A DNA stretch of 64,000 nt from Marivita cryptomonadis (GCF_002115725.1 NZ_JFKD01000015.1:57962-121961), one strand, 5' to 3'; positions 1 through 10,239 are shown, counted from the stretch's first letter. The notes: generated by a model from the letters alone, not told the origin. Program-made: numbers and translations.

Positions 1-1148
1 ATCAAATAATCCGCCCCAAAGGTCAGCTGTTCACCACGATAGGCCGCAGCCGCTTCGGCGCTGGTGGTGGCGCGCGCCAGCTTGGCGATCCCTTCGACAC
101 ACGCGATCTGCATCGCGTCGTTGATCTCGGTCGCGCCGACATCCAGCGCACCCCGGAAAATGAAGGGAAAGCACAAGACGTTATTGACCTGATTGGGAAA
201 GTCGCTGCGCCCTGTTGCCATGATCGCGCCCGGTGCAACCTCGCGCACCTCGTCGGGCAGGATTTCGGGCGTCGGGTTGGCCAGTGCAAAGATGATCGGG
301 CGATCCGCCATTTTAGCCACCATCTCGGGCTTCAAAACTCTCGGACCGCTGAGGCCCAAGAACAAATCCGCCCCGTCGATCACGTCATCCAACGTCCGCA
401 GGTCGCTTTTTTGCGCAAACGCCGCCTTCTGCGGATTCATGTCCTCGGCACGACCTTCGTAGACCAGACCATGAATGTCACACAGCCAGATATTCTCGCG
501 CTTCACACCCAGTTTGACGAGCATGTTCAGGCAGGCGATCCCGGCCGCACCGCCGCCGGTAGACACGATCTTGATGTCCTCGAACGCTTTGCCCGCAACG
601 TGCAGCGCGTTTGTGGCGGCGGCTCCAACGACAATCGCAGTGCCATGCTGGTCGTCATGAAAGACGGGAATATTCATCCGCTCGCGGCAAAGCTTTTCCA
701 CAATGAAACAGTCGGGCGCCTTGATGTCTTCAAGGTTGATCGCGCCGAAGGTCGGCTCAAGCGCACAAACAATGTCAGCGAGCTTTTCCGGATCGCTCTC
801 GTTCACCTCGATGTCGAAGCAATCGATATTGGCAAATTTCTTGAACAGAACCGCCTTGCCCTCCATCACCGGCTTGGAGGCCAATGCGCCAATGTTACCA
901 AGACCCAAAACGGCGGTGCCGTTCGACACCACTGCCACAAGATTGCCCTTGGCCGTGTAACGCGCAGCATTCGTGGGATCGGCCTTGATCTCAAGGCAGG
1001 CTTCGGCAACGCCAGGGCTGTAGGCCCGCGCCAGGTCGCGCCCATTCGCAAGCGGCTTGGTCGCGCGGATTTCAAGCTTACCGGGCTTGGGGTATTCGTG
1101 GTAAAAAAGTGCTGCCTGACGCAGCGTTTCGTTGGTGTTGTCCGACAT
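1..1148 (-). CDS. maeB: NADP-type malic enzyme, N-terminal part (partial)
   Basis: Oxidative decarboxylation of malate to pyruvate, a cytoplasmic anaplerotic/NADPH-forming step. Reading the minus strand from the ATG at 1148 gives an open frame with no stop to the window edge. It begins [20 protein letters not shown] and continues with the malic-enzyme core: the SPGVAEAC segment, the acidic metal-binding stretch [20 protein letters not shown], and an NAD(P)-binding region around [15 protein letters not shown]. The Rhodobacteraceae enzyme usually carries a C-terminal phosphotransacetylase-like domain. That part would lie outside this window, so the fusion cannot be confirmed. The gene is transcribed away from the salvage operon. 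Family call is firm; cofactor preference is inferred. Confidence 0.93.
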   Translation of the reverse strand, partial: MSDNTNETLRQAALFYHEYPKPGKLEIRATKPLANGRDLARAYSPGVAEACLEIKADPTNAARYTAKGNLVAVVSNGTAVLGLGNIGALASKPVMEGKAVLFKKFANIDCFDIEVNESDPEKLADIVCALEPTFGAINLEDIKAPDCFIVEKLCRERMNIPVFHDDQHGTAIVVGAAATNALHVAGKAFEDIKIVSTGGGAAGIACLNMLVKLGVKRENIWLCDIHGLVYEGRAEDMNPQKAAFAQKSDLRTLDDVIDGADLFLGLSGPRVLKPEMVAKMADRPIIFALANPTPEILPDEVREVAPGAIMATGRSDFPNQVNNVLCFPFIFRGALDVGATEINDAMQIACVEGIAKLARATTSAEAAAAYRGEQLTFGADYL

Positions 1149-1234
1149 GACGTGACCCCGCTCAAATTTGGTTTAGGGGTAAACCTTTTGCGAGCGGAGG
1201 GAAAGGGCGGTCAGTTACCCCTGCGGCAAGAAGC

Positions 1235-1426
1235 TCATTCAAGGTATTCCTGAAGATGTGCGATCCGCCGCTCTGCCTGCCTGCGGGTCAGGCTTCCATC
1301 GAAAGGTTCATCCGCTTCGCTGGAAAGTTCGCGAAGTTTTATGGCCTGCTGTTCGGTCATCGCTTCTTCAGGATCGGGGCCAAGTCCAAGTGTTGGATCA
1401 AGGGCGATGCTGTTCTGGATTGGCAT
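1235..1426 (-). CDS. DUF3072 family small protein
   Basis: A 63-residue acidic protein starting MPIQNSIALDP and ending in RRQAERRIAHLQEYLE. The C-terminal half (EQQAIKLRELSSEADEPFDGSLTRRQAERRI) fits the DUF3072 pattern, a short helical domain of unknown function common in bacteria. The start at 1426 is preferred over the in-frame ATG at 1441 because GGAGG lies five bases upstream of 1426. It sits alone between maeB and the divergent cdd operon. No function can be assigned from sequence. Confidence 0.75.
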   Translation of the reverse strand: MPIQNSIALDPTLGLGPDPEEAMTEQQAIKLRELSSEADEPFDGSLTRRQAERRIAHLQEYLE

Positions 1427-1545
1427 GGGAACCTCCTTCATTTACCACAAAACGCGAACGCTGCGTTCCCGGTTCCCGCGAGCCCTTGCAATCAGGCGCG
1501 TGGCCTCGCAATCATGTGAGCCTGACATCGAAGGGCAGGGGACCG

Positions 1546-1938
1546 ATGGAACTGAAAAAGGCAGCGCTGGCTGTTCGGGCGAACGCATACGCGCCCTATT
1601 CGAATTTCAAGGTTGGTGCAGCCTTGCTGGCCGACGATGGCCGCGTCTATGTCGGGTGCAATGTCGAGAACGTGGCCTATCCCGAAGGCACCTGTGCCGA
1701 AGCTGGTGCAATTGCCGCGATGATCGCCTCCGGGGCGCACAAGATCGTCGAAGCCTTTGTGATTGCGGACAGTCCAGATCCGGTGCCCCCGTGTGGTGGC
1801 TGTCGCCAGAAGCTGTCGGAATTCGCCGCACGCGATGTTCCGGTGACGTTGGCCACCACCGAAGGGGCCGAATTCAAGACCACCGTGGGTGACTTGCTGC
1901 CGGGTGCGTTCGACGCCGGACATATGGACCGCACCTGA
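1546..1938 (+). CDS. cdd: Cytidine deaminase
   Basis: Deaminates cytidine and deoxycytidine to uridine and deoxyuridine; first gene of a pyrimidine/purine nucleoside salvage operon. The 130-residue protein has the zinc site of the short homotetrameric class: CAE at residues 50-52 (Cys ligand and catalytic Glu) and PCGGC with Cys83 and Cys86. The N-terminal segment YAPYSNFKVGAAL is the typical substrate-side loop. The stop codon overlaps the deoA start (TGATG), indicating translational coupling. The start at 1546 gives the normal family length, although the frame is open much further upstream. Confidence 0.95.
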   Translation: MELKKAALAVRANAYAPYSNFKVGAALLADDGRVYVGCNVENVAYPEGTCAEAGAIAAMIASGAHKIVEAFVIADSPDPVPPCGGCRQKLSEFAARDVPVTLATTEGAEFKTTVGDLLPGAFDAGHMDRT

Positions 1939-3230
1939 TGGATGCGCGCGCGATCATCGCCACCCTGCGCAAAGGGGGTACACCTGACGCAGATGCGCTT
2001 GCTTGGTTTGCACAAGGGCTTGCCGATGGGTCTGTCAGCGATGCGCAGGCGGGCGCGTTCGCGATGGGTGTCTGCCTGAACGGTCTGACAGACACTGGCC
2101 GTGCCGCCCTGACCGCCGCCATGCGCGACAGTGGCAAGGTGCTGCGCTGGGACCTGGACGCGCCGGTTCTCGACAAACACTCGACTGGCGGGGTGGGGGA
2201 TTGCGTGAGCCTGATCCTTGCCCCTGCGCTTGCAGCTTGCGGCGTTTATGTCCCGATGATCTCGGGCCGGGGGCTGGGTCACACCGGCGGCACGCTCGAC
2301 AAGTTGGAATCGATCCCCGGTTTTCGCACGACACTGACCGAAGACCAGTTCCGTCAGGTTGTGTCCAAGGTCGGCTGTGCCATCGTCAGCGCCAGTGCAG
2401 ATATCGCGCCAGCCGACAAGCGGCTTTACGCGATCCGCGACGTGACCGCGACGGTGGAAAGCCTTGATCTCATCACCGCGTCGATCCTGTCCAAGAAATT
2501 GGCGGCAGGGCTTGAGGGCCTCGTGCTCGACGTGAAGTGCGGCTCAGGCGCATTCATGAAATCGCAGGACGACGCCCGCGCTTTGGCTCGTGCTTTGGTC
2601 GATACGGCCAACGCAACAGGATGCCCGACGTCTGCGCTGATCACAGATATGTCCCAACCTTTGGCCCCCAGCCTTGGCAATGCGCTAGAAGTCATTGACG
2701 TGATGCGGGTTCTTACTGGGACCGCGTCGGGTCGGTTGTCGGAACTGACGGTTGCCTTGGGCGGGGCGCTGCTGGAACAGGCCGGCGTCGATGACGCTCA
2801 TGCCAAAGTCAAAGCTTCCATCGCCAACGGCACAGCCGCTGAAAAGTTCGGAGCAATGGTCTACGCAATGGGCGGACCCGTGCATTTTGTCGAAGACTGG
2901 GTCCGTTTCCTGCCCGAAGCACCGGTGATCCGCGAAGTCACAGCCGCCACATCTGGCACCGTCACCGCCATCGATGGCGAAGCCTTGGGTTTGACCGTTG
3001 TGGCGCTGGGCGGCGGGCGTCAGGTGGAATCGGATGTGGTTAATCCGGCTGTTGGGCTCAGCGATGTGGTTTCGGTCGGGGACCGCGTCACCAAAGGCCA
3101 ACCGCTCGCCCGCGTTCATGCCGCACGGGAAAGCCAGGCGGATGAGGCAGAGCAGGCCTTGCGCGCCGCGATCACCTTGACCGATGGTCCAGCCACTGCA
3201 CCCCCGTTGGTGCTGGAGCACATCACATGA
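1938..3230 (+). CDS. deoA: Thymidine phosphorylase
   Basis: Phosphorolysis of thymidine/deoxyuridine to base plus 2-deoxyribose-1-phosphate. The 430-residue length and the signature KHSTGGVGD at residues 80-88 fit the thymidine/pyrimidine-nucleoside phosphorylase family; the following GRGLGHTGGTLDKLE stretch and the C-terminal barrel-sandwich-like segment are also present. It overlaps cdd by one base and the next gene by ATGA, so the five-gene set is very probably one transcript. Its product deoxyribose-1-phosphate is the substrate of the adjacent phosphopentomutase. Confidence 0.96.
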   Translation: MDARAIIATLRKGGTPDADALAWFAQGLADGSVSDAQAGAFAMGVCLNGLTDTGRAALTAAMRDSGKVLRWDLDAPVLDKHSTGGVGDCVSLILAPALAACGVYVPMISGRGLGHTGGTLDKLESIPGFRTTLTEDQFRQVVSKVGCAIVSASADIAPADKRLYAIRDVTATVESLDLITASILSKKLAAGLEGLVLDVKCGSGAFMKSQDDARALARALVDTANATGCPTSALITDMSQPLAPSLGNALEVIDVMRVLTGTASGRLSELTVALGGALLEQAGVDDAHAKVKASIANGTAAEKFGAMVYAMGGPVHFVEDWVRFLPEAPVIREVTAATSGTVTAIDGEALGLTVVALGGGRQVESDVVNPAVGLSDVVSVGDRVTKGQPLARVHAARESQADEAEQALRAAITLTDGPATAPPLVLEHIT

Positions 3231-4435
3231 GCCGCGCGTTCCTCGTCGTGATGGATTCCGTTGGCATCGGCGGTGCGCCAGATGCGGACCGCTTCTTTAA
3301 TGCCACCGTGCCGGACACTGGGGCAAACACGCTGCTCCACATCGCCCAAGCCTGCGCGGCAGGACAGGCCGAAGAGGGCAGAAGTGGTCCCTTGCACCTG
3401 CCCACGCTTGATGCATTGGGCCTTGGCCGCGCGGTCCAACTGGCCAGCGGAAAGGCTCCTCCGAACCTTACAGCCACCCCCACCGGGCGCTGGGCCGCCG
3501 CAACCGAGGTTTCACACGGCAAGGATACACCGTCGGGCCATTGGGAACTGGCAGGCCTGCCCGTGCCGTGGGACTGGACCTATCTGCCCGACACGGTGCC
3601 CTCTTTCCCTGACGACATCACCCAACGCATCTGCGAACTGGCGGGCACCGACGGTATCCTTGGCAATTGCCACAGCAACGGGGTGCGGGTGATCGAAACT
3701 TTTGGAGCAGAGCATCTACGGACGGGCCAACCCATCTGCTACACCTCTGCCGACAGCGTCCTTCAAATCGCCGCGCATGAAGAGGCGTTCGGCCTCGAAC
3801 GACTGCTCAAGCTGTGCCAAGACCTCGCGCCCATGTGCCACGAACGCTGCATTGGTCGCGTGATCGCGCGGCCCTTCGTCGGGCAGGACGGCAGCTTTGA
3901 ACGCACCACCAACCGCCGCGACTATGCCATCGCACCGCCCGAACCGGTCCTTACAAACTGGGTGCAGGACGCTGGGCAAGCGGTGATCGGCATTGGCAAA
4001 ATTGGGGACATCTTCTCGATAGCGGGGATCGACACCGTTCACAAGGGCTCGGATGCGCAGCTGATGGGCCACCTTGCGCATCAGATCGACACAGCGCCCG
4101 ATGGCGCTCTGATCTTTGCGAATTTTGTGGAATTCGACAGCAAATACGGTCACCGCCGCGATGTGTCGGGTTATGCCCGCGCGCTGGAATGGTTCGACGC
4201 TGAACTCTCCAAGCTGTTGCGCAGGCTCAAACCCGATGACCTGTTGCTCATCACGGCGGATCATGGCAACGACCCCACATGGACCGGCACGGACCACACC
4301 CGCGAACGCGTCCCGGTTCTGATGGCTGGGGCTGGCACGGGTGAAATCGGGCATGTCGGGTTCGTTGATGTCGCCGCAAGCGTCGCCAAGCATCTTGGCG
4401 TCGCGGCAAGAGGATCGGGGCGGAGTTTCCTGTGA
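3227..4435 (+). CDS. deoB: Phosphopentomutase
   Basis: Interconverts (deoxy)ribose-1-phosphate and -5-phosphate, linking nucleoside phosphorolysis to central carbon metabolism. The 402-residue protein shows the alkaline-phosphatase-superfamily metal sites: VVMDSVGIGGAPDA at the N-terminus and TADHGNDPTWTGTDHTRE near the C-terminus. The HGKDTPSGHWE segment carries the phosphorylated Thr. It overlaps deoA by ATGA and the next gene by TGATG. Length and motifs are normal. Confidence 0.96.
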   Translation: MSRAFLVVMDSVGIGGAPDADRFFNATVPDTGANTLLHIAQACAAGQAEEGRSGPLHLPTLDALGLGRAVQLASGKAPPNLTATPTGRWAAATEVSHGKDTPSGHWELAGLPVPWDWTYLPDTVPSFPDDITQRICELAGTDGILGNCHSNGVRVIETFGAEHLRTGQPICYTSADSVLQIAAHEEAFGLERLLKLCQDLAPMCHERCIGRVIARPFVGQDGSFERTTNRRDYAIAPPEPVLTNWVQDAGQAVIGIGKIGDIFSIAGIDTVHKGSDAQLMGHLAHQIDTAPDGALIFANFVEFDSKYGHRRDVSGYARALEWFDAELSKLLRRLKPDDLLLITADHGNDPTWTGTDHTRERVPVLMAGAGTGEIGHVGFVDVAASVAKHLGVAARGSGRSFL

Positions 4436-5478
4436 TGGATGAAGAAGAACGGCGCGACCGACTGAGCCGTCCGATCGACGAAGAAGAGCTTGATCGCATC
4501 ATGCGTCTGCGCAAGGTCGAATTGCACCTGCACCACGAAGGCGCGGCGCCGCCGTCGTTCATCAAAGGGCTGGCCAAGGAAAAATCCGTCAATCTTAACG
4601 GCGTGTTCAAATCGGATGGCAGCTACGCTTTCCGCGATTTCGTACATTTCCTAAGCGTCTATGAGGCCGCCACAAGCGTGCTCAAAACCCCCGAGGATTA
4701 CGCCCGCCTGACCAAAGCCGTGCTTGAAGAAAGTGCCGCAAATGACGTGATCTATTCCGAAACCTTTCTGTCCCCCGATTTCTGCGGCGGCAGCGACGTG
4801 GGCGCATGGCGCGAATACCTGCACGCGATCAAAGATGCCGCTGACGAGGCTGAACGCGATCACGGCATCATCCTGCGCGGCATCGTCACCTGCATCCGCC
4901 ATTTTGGCCCGGAAAAGGCCAAGGCCTCGGCGCTCTGTGCGGCTGAAACTGCAGGTGACTGGATCGTCGGCTTCGGCATCGCGGGCGACGAAATGGAGGG
5001 CAAACCCAAGGACTTTGCCTACAGCTTTGACATGGCACGCGAAGCCGGGCTGCGCCTGACCGCCCATGCGGGCGAATGGGGCGGCGCGCAATCAGTGCGC
5101 GATGCGGTGGACGATCTCAAGGTCGAACGCATCGGCCACGGCGTCCACGCGATCAACGATCTCGCCCTTGTGGACAAACTTGTGGAGAACGAGATTACCC
5201 TCGAAGTTTGCCCGGGTTCCAATGTGAGCCTCGAAGTTTACCCAAGCCTTGCCGACCATCCCATTGAAAAGCTGCGCCAACGCGGTGTGAAGGTCACGGT
5301 GTCCACCGACGACCCGCCGTTCTTTCATACAACGATGCGCGACGAATATATCAACCTTGCCCGCACCTTCCGCTGGGACGAGGATGTGTTTGCCGAACTC
5401 AACGACACCGCCGCCCGCGCGGCCTTCTGCGACGAGGACACCCGCACCCGTGTCCTGAAACGACTGGAGCGCACATGA
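4435..5478 (+). CDS. add: Adenosine deaminase
   Basis: Hydrolytic deamination of adenosine/deoxyadenosine to inosine. Metal-dependent amidohydrolase fold with [11 protein letters not shown] near the N-terminus (first two His ligands), HAGEWGG in the middle and [10 protein letters not shown] near the C-terminus (catalytic Asp pair). A GTG at 4432 is also in frame, but the ATG at 4435 overlapping the deoB stop is the simpler start and gives 347 residues. The N-terminus is acidic and about 25 residues longer than the minimal family start. It sits fourth in the salvage operon and overlaps upp by ATGA. Confidence 0.94.
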   Translation: MDEEERRDRLSRPIDEEELDRIMRLRKVELHLHHEGAAPPSFIKGLAKEKSVNLNGVFKSDGSYAFRDFVHFLSVYEAATSVLKTPEDYARLTKAVLEESAANDVIYSETFLSPDFCGGSDVGAWREYLHAIKDAADEAERDHGIILRGIVTCIRHFGPEKAKASALCAAETAGDWIVGFGIAGDEMEGKPKDFAYSFDMAREAGLRLTAHAGEWGGAQSVRDAVDDLKVERIGHGVHAINDLALVDKLVENEITLEVCPGSNVSLEVYPSLADHPIEKLRQRGVKVTVSTDDPPFFHTTMRDEYINLARTFRWDEDVFAELNDTAARAAFCDEDTRTRVLKRLERT

Positions 5479-6107
5479 CCCAACACCTGACCATCGTTGA
5501 CCACCCGCTTGTTCAGCACAAATTGAGCCTGATGCGCGAGAAAGACACCTCGACCAAATCATTCCGCCAATTGCTGCGCGAAATCAGCCACTTGCTGGCC
5601 TATGAGGTGACGCGCAACCTGCCGCTCACCACCAAGAAAATCGAAACCCCGCTCTGCGAGATGGACGCGCCGGTGATCGACGGCAAGAAGCTTGCCCTGA
5701 TCTCGATCCTGCGCGCCGGCAACGGGTTGCTCGACGGCATCCTTGAGCTGATCCCGGCGGCACGGGTCGGCTTTGTCGGTCTCTACCGCGACGAAGAAAC
5801 GCTCAAGCCAGTGCAGTATTACTTCAAGGTCCCCTCGCAACTCGAAGACCGCATTACGATTGTCGTCGATCCCATGCTCGCCACAGGCAACAGCTCTGCC
5901 GCGGCCATCGACCTCGTCAAGGACGCGGGTGCCAAGAACATCATCTTCCTCTGCCTGCTCGCCGCGCCCGAAGGCGTTGCCCGCATGAAAGAGGCGCACC
6001 CCGACGTGCCCATCGTCACCGCCTCGCTGGATTCGCACCTCAACGAGCTGGGATATATCGTGCCCGGTCTGGGCGATGCCGGGGATCGGATGTTCGGGAC
6101 GAAATAG
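5475..6107 (+). CDS. upp: Uracil phosphoribosyltransferase
   Basis: Converts uracil and PRPP to UMP; last gene of the operon, so uracil released by deoA can be captured directly. The 210-residue protein has the PRPP loop [19 protein letters not shown], the N-terminal [15 protein letters not shown] segment and the C-terminal uracil-binding region [17 protein letters not shown]. The start codon overlaps the add stop. No clear factor-independent terminator was seen in the 58 bases before the next gene. Confidence 0.97.
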   Translation: MTQHLTIVDHPLVQHKLSLMREKDTSTKSFRQLLREISHLLAYEVTRNLPLTTKKIETPLCEMDAPVIDGKKLALISILRAGNGLLDGILELIPAARVGFVGLYRDEETLKPVQYYFKVPSQLEDRITIVVDPMLATGNSSAAAIDLVKDAGAKNIIFLCLLAAPEGVARMKEAHPDVPIVTASLDSHLNELGYIVPGLGDAGDRMFGTK

Positions 6108-6165
6108 CCCTTTACACCCAAACACCTGACAGGCAGTCTTCCCGGACATCTGTGGGGACAGACAA

Positions 6166-6789
6166 ATGACTGTGTATCGTATCAAAGCCGCGGTTGCCTT
6201 GGCAGCGCTGCTGGTGTCAACCGTATCTGTGTCAGCTCAAGGCTTGCAGGTCACGCCGCCTTCCGAAGTGCCTCCCGCCAGCTATGACAGTCGGCAATAT
6301 GTCGACAGCCGGGGCTGCGTCTATGTGCGCGCAGGGGTCGATGGTGCCGTCAACTGGGTGCCCCGCGTTGGTCGCGACCGTCAGCCGGTCTGTGGTCAGG
6401 CCCCCAGCCTTGTGCGCTCTGCCGCGCCGATTGTCGTGGCAGAGGCCGCTCCCGTCATCATCACACCGAAGCGCATAGTGCCTTCTGTCCCCAACCGCAC
6501 GGTTCGGGTGCAGAAGTACAGCCAGCCGCAACCGCGCGTCTACGAAGAGCGGATCGTGCCCAAACATGTCTATGACGCGCAGGGCAACACGCTTCCTGCT
6601 GTTCCCAAGGGCTACAAACCGGCTTGGGAAGATGACCGCCTGAACCCGCACCGCGCCCACATGACCCGTCAGGGCCACCGCGCCACCCAGCAAATCTGGA
6701 GCAACACGGTGCCACGCGAGCTGCTGACGAAGGATCAGAAGATCAAAGAACCGATCATTGTAGGACGGGGCAAAGGCCTCGGGCACTGA
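6166..6789 (+). CDS. Secreted Rhodobacteraceae-type protein, function unknown
   Basis: A 207-residue protein with a clear signal peptide ([25 protein letters not shown]). The following [20 protein letters not shown] segment with Cys-containing PVCGQ resembles the N-terminal module of some roseobacter SPOR-domain envelope proteins, but no SPOR domain is visible here. The C-terminal half is basic and proline-rich, with [18 protein letters not shown]. Its stop codon is immediately followed by the stop of the convergent neighbour at 6790. The envelope location is a fair inference; no activity is proposed. Confidence 0.7.
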   Translation: MTVYRIKAAVALAALLVSTVSVSAQGLQVTPPSEVPPASYDSRQYVDSRGCVYVRAGVDGAVNWVPRVGRDRQPVCGQAPSLVRSAAPIVVAEAAPVIITPKRIVPSVPNRTVRVQKYSQPQPRVYEERIVPKHVYDAQGNTLPAVPKGYKPAWEDDRLNPHRAHMTRQGHRATQQIWSNTVPRELLTKDQKIKEPIIVGRGKGLGH

Positions 6790-7815
6790 TCACTCGCCGC
6801 AGATCCCTTGCAAGCGCAACCAGTCCGCATCGCTTAACACAGGACGGACGTCTTTGCCTGTCATGGGATCGGCTTCGATCAGAGGCAGGGTCGATTCCCC
6901 GGTGATGTCGACAGAATAAGCGTAGGGCGTGGTGCGCAGTTCCGCCATTTCGAAACCTGCGATGATCACGTCATTGGACAGCTTGGTGGGCGTCCGCGCC
7001 AATAGATATTCGCTGTAGCGATCAAGGTCCGTATCGACCATCTCGCCGGTGGTCAGCAGGCGCAGGCTCGACCACAGCCCTGTCTCGATCAGCATTTCCT
7101 CAAGCGGGTCCTGCGTCAGCGCGCGCAACCGTTCGGTCAGCACATAGCCCGCAGTCACATCCGGCTCTTCGGGGTCCTCAATCAGCGACCGGTTCAGCAG
7201 AATGCGGCCACCCGGTAGATGTGCAGTCTCGGCCACACCACCCGGCAGCACCACCAAGGCACCGCGCTGCGCCGGACCCAGAACCCGTGAGGCCAGCCGT
7301 CGCAGCGGTTCGCGGGCATCGCGGGTCATGCAGGCTTGGCCAGAAATCCGCGTGATCCGCGCCAGCAGCGCATCCCCGATCTCGACCCGCTTCACCGCAG
7401 GCACCACCTGCACCGTGTGCCGCAGCAGCGCGTCGGGCAGCCAAAAGACGATCCCGCCAATCACCGAAGCCGCAATCAGTCCAGTGATCCAAAAGCGCAG
7501 CTTGCCAGGTTTTGGGCGCGTCCTGTCGATGGCCGAGCGAATGCGCTCGATCGCCTCGATCATTTGCGCACTGTCTTCTCCGAATTCGAGGGTTTCCCCC
7601 GGATCGCCGTCAGGGTGGTAGATCGCTGGCATCTGCCCTTTGTTCGACCGCGCCACGGCCGCGACCGACCAATGCGCCAGCACGTTTTCCCGCAGATCAA
7701 GGATCGTCAGAGAGGCATCGCCCAAAGACACGATCACGTCCTTGCGCTGGTCGGCGGGCGTGGCACGCCAGACACCTTCGGCCTCCAGCCGTTGAAATTC
7801 CTTCAGCGCGGTCAT
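6790..7815 (-). CDS. Single-pass membrane protein, function unknown
   Basis: A 341-residue protein starting MTALKEFQRLEAEGVWR. Residues about 20-90 look like a cytoplasmic PH-like fold (RKDVIVSLGDASLTILDLRENVLAHWSV). One transmembrane helix follows (FWITGLIAASVIGGIVFWL), then a periplasmic domain of about 200 residues with PGGRILLNRSLIEDPEEPDVTAGYVL, which recalls metallopeptidase-like membrane proteins but lacks an HEXXH motif. The start at 7815 is chosen over an upstream in-frame start at 7974 because the extra 53 residues look non-coding. Convergent with the secreted protein upstream. No function assigned. Confidence 0.72.
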   Translation of the reverse strand: MTALKEFQRLEAEGVWRATPADQRKDVIVSLGDASLTILDLRENVLAHWSVAAVARSNKGQMPAIYHPDGDPGETLEFGEDSAQMIEAIERIRSAIDRTRPKPGKLRFWITGLIAASVIGGIVFWLPDALLRHTVQVVPAVKRVEIGDALLARITRISGQACMTRDAREPLRRLASRVLGPAQRGALVVLPGGVAETAHLPGGRILLNRSLIEDPEEPDVTAGYVLTERLRALTQDPLEEMLIETGLWSSLRLLTTGEMVDTDLDRYSEYLLARTPTKLSNDVIIAGFEMAELRTTPYAYSVDITGESTLPLIEADPMTGKDVRPVLSDADWLRLQGICGE

Positions 7816-8102
7816 GCGGGCTGCTCTGCCTCGTTGATTATAGTCTAGGGTACACCCGCGCGGACATTCGCGCAATGCGGCAAGGGGAGCGGCGTGCTTT
7901 TGCACTGGGCATCCTATCATTGACAGGGTGCGCCCCTTGTCGGGGCGCGATTTGGTGGTCAAAGTGGACATCATCCGTCGCCATATTGATGTGCCCGGTC
8001 AGAGTTTCGTCTTTCGGGACTCCAGACACGCTTCTATGCTGGTGCTGTGGATAGATGGCATCAATTGGTTCACAGTGATCCAACCTGAACAGAGGTTCCG
8101 CC

Positions 8103-8489
8103 ATGAAAAAATTCACCACATTCCTGTTGCTTTCGCTTGTCGCGCCCACCGCTGTTTTGGCTGATCCGGCCACGGAATGCGGCGGCAGCAGTCAGGTCGA
8201 GATCGGCAATTGCGTGGCTGATACCCTCTCTCGGGTGGATGCAACCATCGACATCTATCTTGGTTTCGCGAGGTCCGCCGCGGAAGAGCTGGATGGAATA
8301 ACCGGTCGGCCCGTGACGATCCCCGCGCTCGAGGCCGCACAGGCGGCGTGGTCAGCCTACCGCGATGCGCATTGCGACTATGTCGGGGCAACATTCGGCG
8401 GCGGGTCCGGTACGGGTATCGCGATCAATGCTTGCAAGGTCGACCTTGGCCGCGCACGGGCGGCCGAGTTAATGCGTCATCTCCAGTAA
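8103..8489 (+). CDS. LprI-like (DUF1311) secreted protein
   Basis: A 128-residue protein with a signal peptide (MKKFTTFLLLSLVAPTAVLA). The mature part has ATECGGSSQVEIGNCVADTLSRVD, a central AAQAAWSAYRDAHCDYVGA and a final INACKVDLGRARAAEL. This spacing of four cysteines around an AW.xYRDA.C motif is the hallmark of the lysozyme-inhibitor LprI N-terminal/DUF1311 family. Lysozyme inhibition is known only for some members, so function here is inference. A gene-free stretch of 287 bases separates it from the divergent membrane-protein gene; no operator was recognised there. Confidence 0.8.
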   Translation: MKKFTTFLLLSLVAPTAVLADPATECGGSSQVEIGNCVADTLSRVDATIDIYLGFARSAAEELDGITGRPVTIPALEAAQAAWSAYRDAHCDYVGATFGGGSGTGIAINACKVDLGRARAAELMRHLQ

Positions 8490-8504
8490 AAACAGACGTT
8501 CGGT

Positions 8505-10133
8505 TCAAAGCGCCTTGGCACGCTCGCGCAGCTGGAACTTCTGGATCTTCCCGGTCGACGTTTTTGGCAACTCCTCGAACACCACCTTCTTCGGGGTCTT
8601 GAACCCGGCGAGTTTCGTCCGCGCAAAGGCGATCAGCTCTTCCTCGGTGGCGCTGTGGTTGCCCTTGAGCTCGACAAAGGCGCAGGGCACTTCGCCCCAT
8701 TTGTCGTCGGGCTTGGCCACCACAGCACACAGCAGCACCGCGTCATGCGCCATCAGGCAGCCTTCGACCTCGACGGATGAGATATTTTCGCCGCCCGAGA
8801 TGATAATGTCCTTGGCGCGGTCCGCGATCTGGCAGTAATTGTCGGGGTGCATCACCGCGATGTCGCCGGAATGGAAATATCCGCCTTCGAAGGACTCCTC
8901 CGTCGCTTTGGGGTTCTTGAGATATCCCTTCATCACCGAATTGCCGCGAATGACGATCTCGCCTTGCGTTTTGCCATCGCGCGGCACCGGGGTGCCTGTG
9001 TCGTCCAGCACGTCGATTTTTTCCATCATCGGAAAGGCCACACCCTGCCGCGCTTTGATCGCGGATTGCGCGTCTTGCGCCAGCCCGTCCCACGCGTCGC
9101 CATTCCAAACGCATTCGGTGACATGGCCATAGGTTTCGGTCAGCCCGTAAACCTGCATTACGTGGAATCCCAGATCGCCGATCTTGGCAAGCGTCGCCGG
9201 GGCAGGGGGTGCACCTGCGGTATAGACTTTTACCAAATGGTCAAATTCGCGACGATCCGCAGGGTCCGAATTGACGATCATGTTCAGAACGATGGGCGCA
9301 CCGCCGAAATGCGTCACACCCTCATCAGCAATCGCATTGTAAATCGCCTTGGCGCTGATGTCGCGGCAGCACACAACTGTGCCGCCAAGCATCGGCATCA
9401 TCCAAGTGTGGTTCCAGCCGTTGCAATGGAACAGCGGAACGATGGTCAGGTATTTGGGTCGCAGCGCCATTTCCCAACTGATCGCCGTTCCCATCGTCAT
9501 CAGATATGCGCCACGGTGGTGATAGACGACGCCCTTGGGCCGCCCGGTGGTGCCAGAGGTGTAGTTGAGCGCAAGGCTCTCCCATTCGTCCTCGGGCATC
9601 AGCCATTGAAAATCGGGGTCTCCCCCGGCCAACACGTCCTCGTATTCGGGATAGTCGCTCGACGCATTCACACCTTCATGCGGATCGGCCACTTCTATCA
9701 CCTTGGGGGCTGGGCCCTCCATCTGCTCAATCGCGTCAGCCAGCACGGGCATGAACTGCGGATCGCACAGAACCACCTTCGCCTCGCCGTGGTCGAGGAT
9801 GTAGGCAATGGTGTCCACATCCAGTCGCGTGTTGATGGTGTTCAGAACCGCACCGCAAGCGGGTACGCCAAAATGCGCCTCGGCCTGTGCGGGGATATTC
9901 GGAAGGATCGTCGCCACGACATCGCCCGGCTGCACACCCATATCCACAAGCGCCGAGGCCAAGCGCGTCACGCGCTCGTGGTAGTCGCGATAGGTCTTGC
10001 GGTGCGGGCCGTGCACAACGGCTATGGTGTCGGGAAACACCTCTGCCGCGCGTTGCAAGTGTGACAAGGGCGTCAGCGGCACGTAATTCGCTGTACGCTT
10101 TTCCAGACCGGCTTCATCCCGCATCCAACCCAT
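8505..10133 (-). CDS. AMP-forming acyl-CoA synthetase (DmdB/medium-chain type)
   Basis: Activates a carboxylate to its CoA thioester via an acyl-adenylate. The 542-residue protein has the P-loop YTSGTTGRPKG at 191-201, the A5 motif YGLTETYG around 330, the hinge/A8 region DRAKDIIISGGENISSVEVE and the C-terminal catalytic lysine in STGKIQKF. The N-terminus MGWMRDEAGLEKRTANYVPL resembles roseobacter methylmercaptopropionate-CoA ligases (DmdB). That substrate is a family-based guess; medium-chain fatty acids are equally possible. The start at 10133 is supported by GGGAGG just upstream; the frame is open for 45 more codons. Transcribed divergently from the sulfotransferase. Confidence 0.9.
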   Translation of the reverse strand: MGWMRDEAGLEKRTANYVPLTPLSHLQRAAEVFPDTIAVVHGPHRKTYRDYHERVTRLASALVDMGVQPGDVVATILPNIPAQAEAHFGVPACGAVLNTINTRLDVDTIAYILDHGEAKVVLCDPQFMPVLADAIEQMEGPAPKVIEVADPHEGVNASSDYPEYEDVLAGGDPDFQWLMPEDEWESLALNYTSGTTGRPKGVVYHHRGAYLMTMGTAISWEMALRPKYLTIVPLFHCNGWNHTWMMPMLGGTVVCCRDISAKAIYNAIADEGVTHFGGAPIVLNMIVNSDPADRREFDHLVKVYTAGAPPAPATLAKIGDLGFHVMQVYGLTETYGHVTECVWNGDAWDGLAQDAQSAIKARQGVAFPMMEKIDVLDDTGTPVPRDGKTQGEIVIRGNSVMKGYLKNPKATEESFEGGYFHSGDIAVMHPDNYCQIADRAKDIIISGGENISSVEVEGCLMAHDAVLLCAVVAKPDDKWGEVPCAFVELKGNHSATEEELIAFARTKLAGFKTPKKVVFEELPKTSTGKIQKFQLRERAKAL

Positions 10134-10239
10134 ATCGTCCCCTCCCTGCGACATTCTGTACAGGGTGACATAGCGCAGGGATCGAAGTCTGGAAAAGCAC
10201 AAACTTGCGTGGACCTGTCCAAACTGGCACCTCTGGCGC

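Noticed and set aside
8847..10064. 405-residue plus-strand open frame
   Set aside because: Antisense to the acyl-CoA synthetase gene, whose adenylation motifs are intact.
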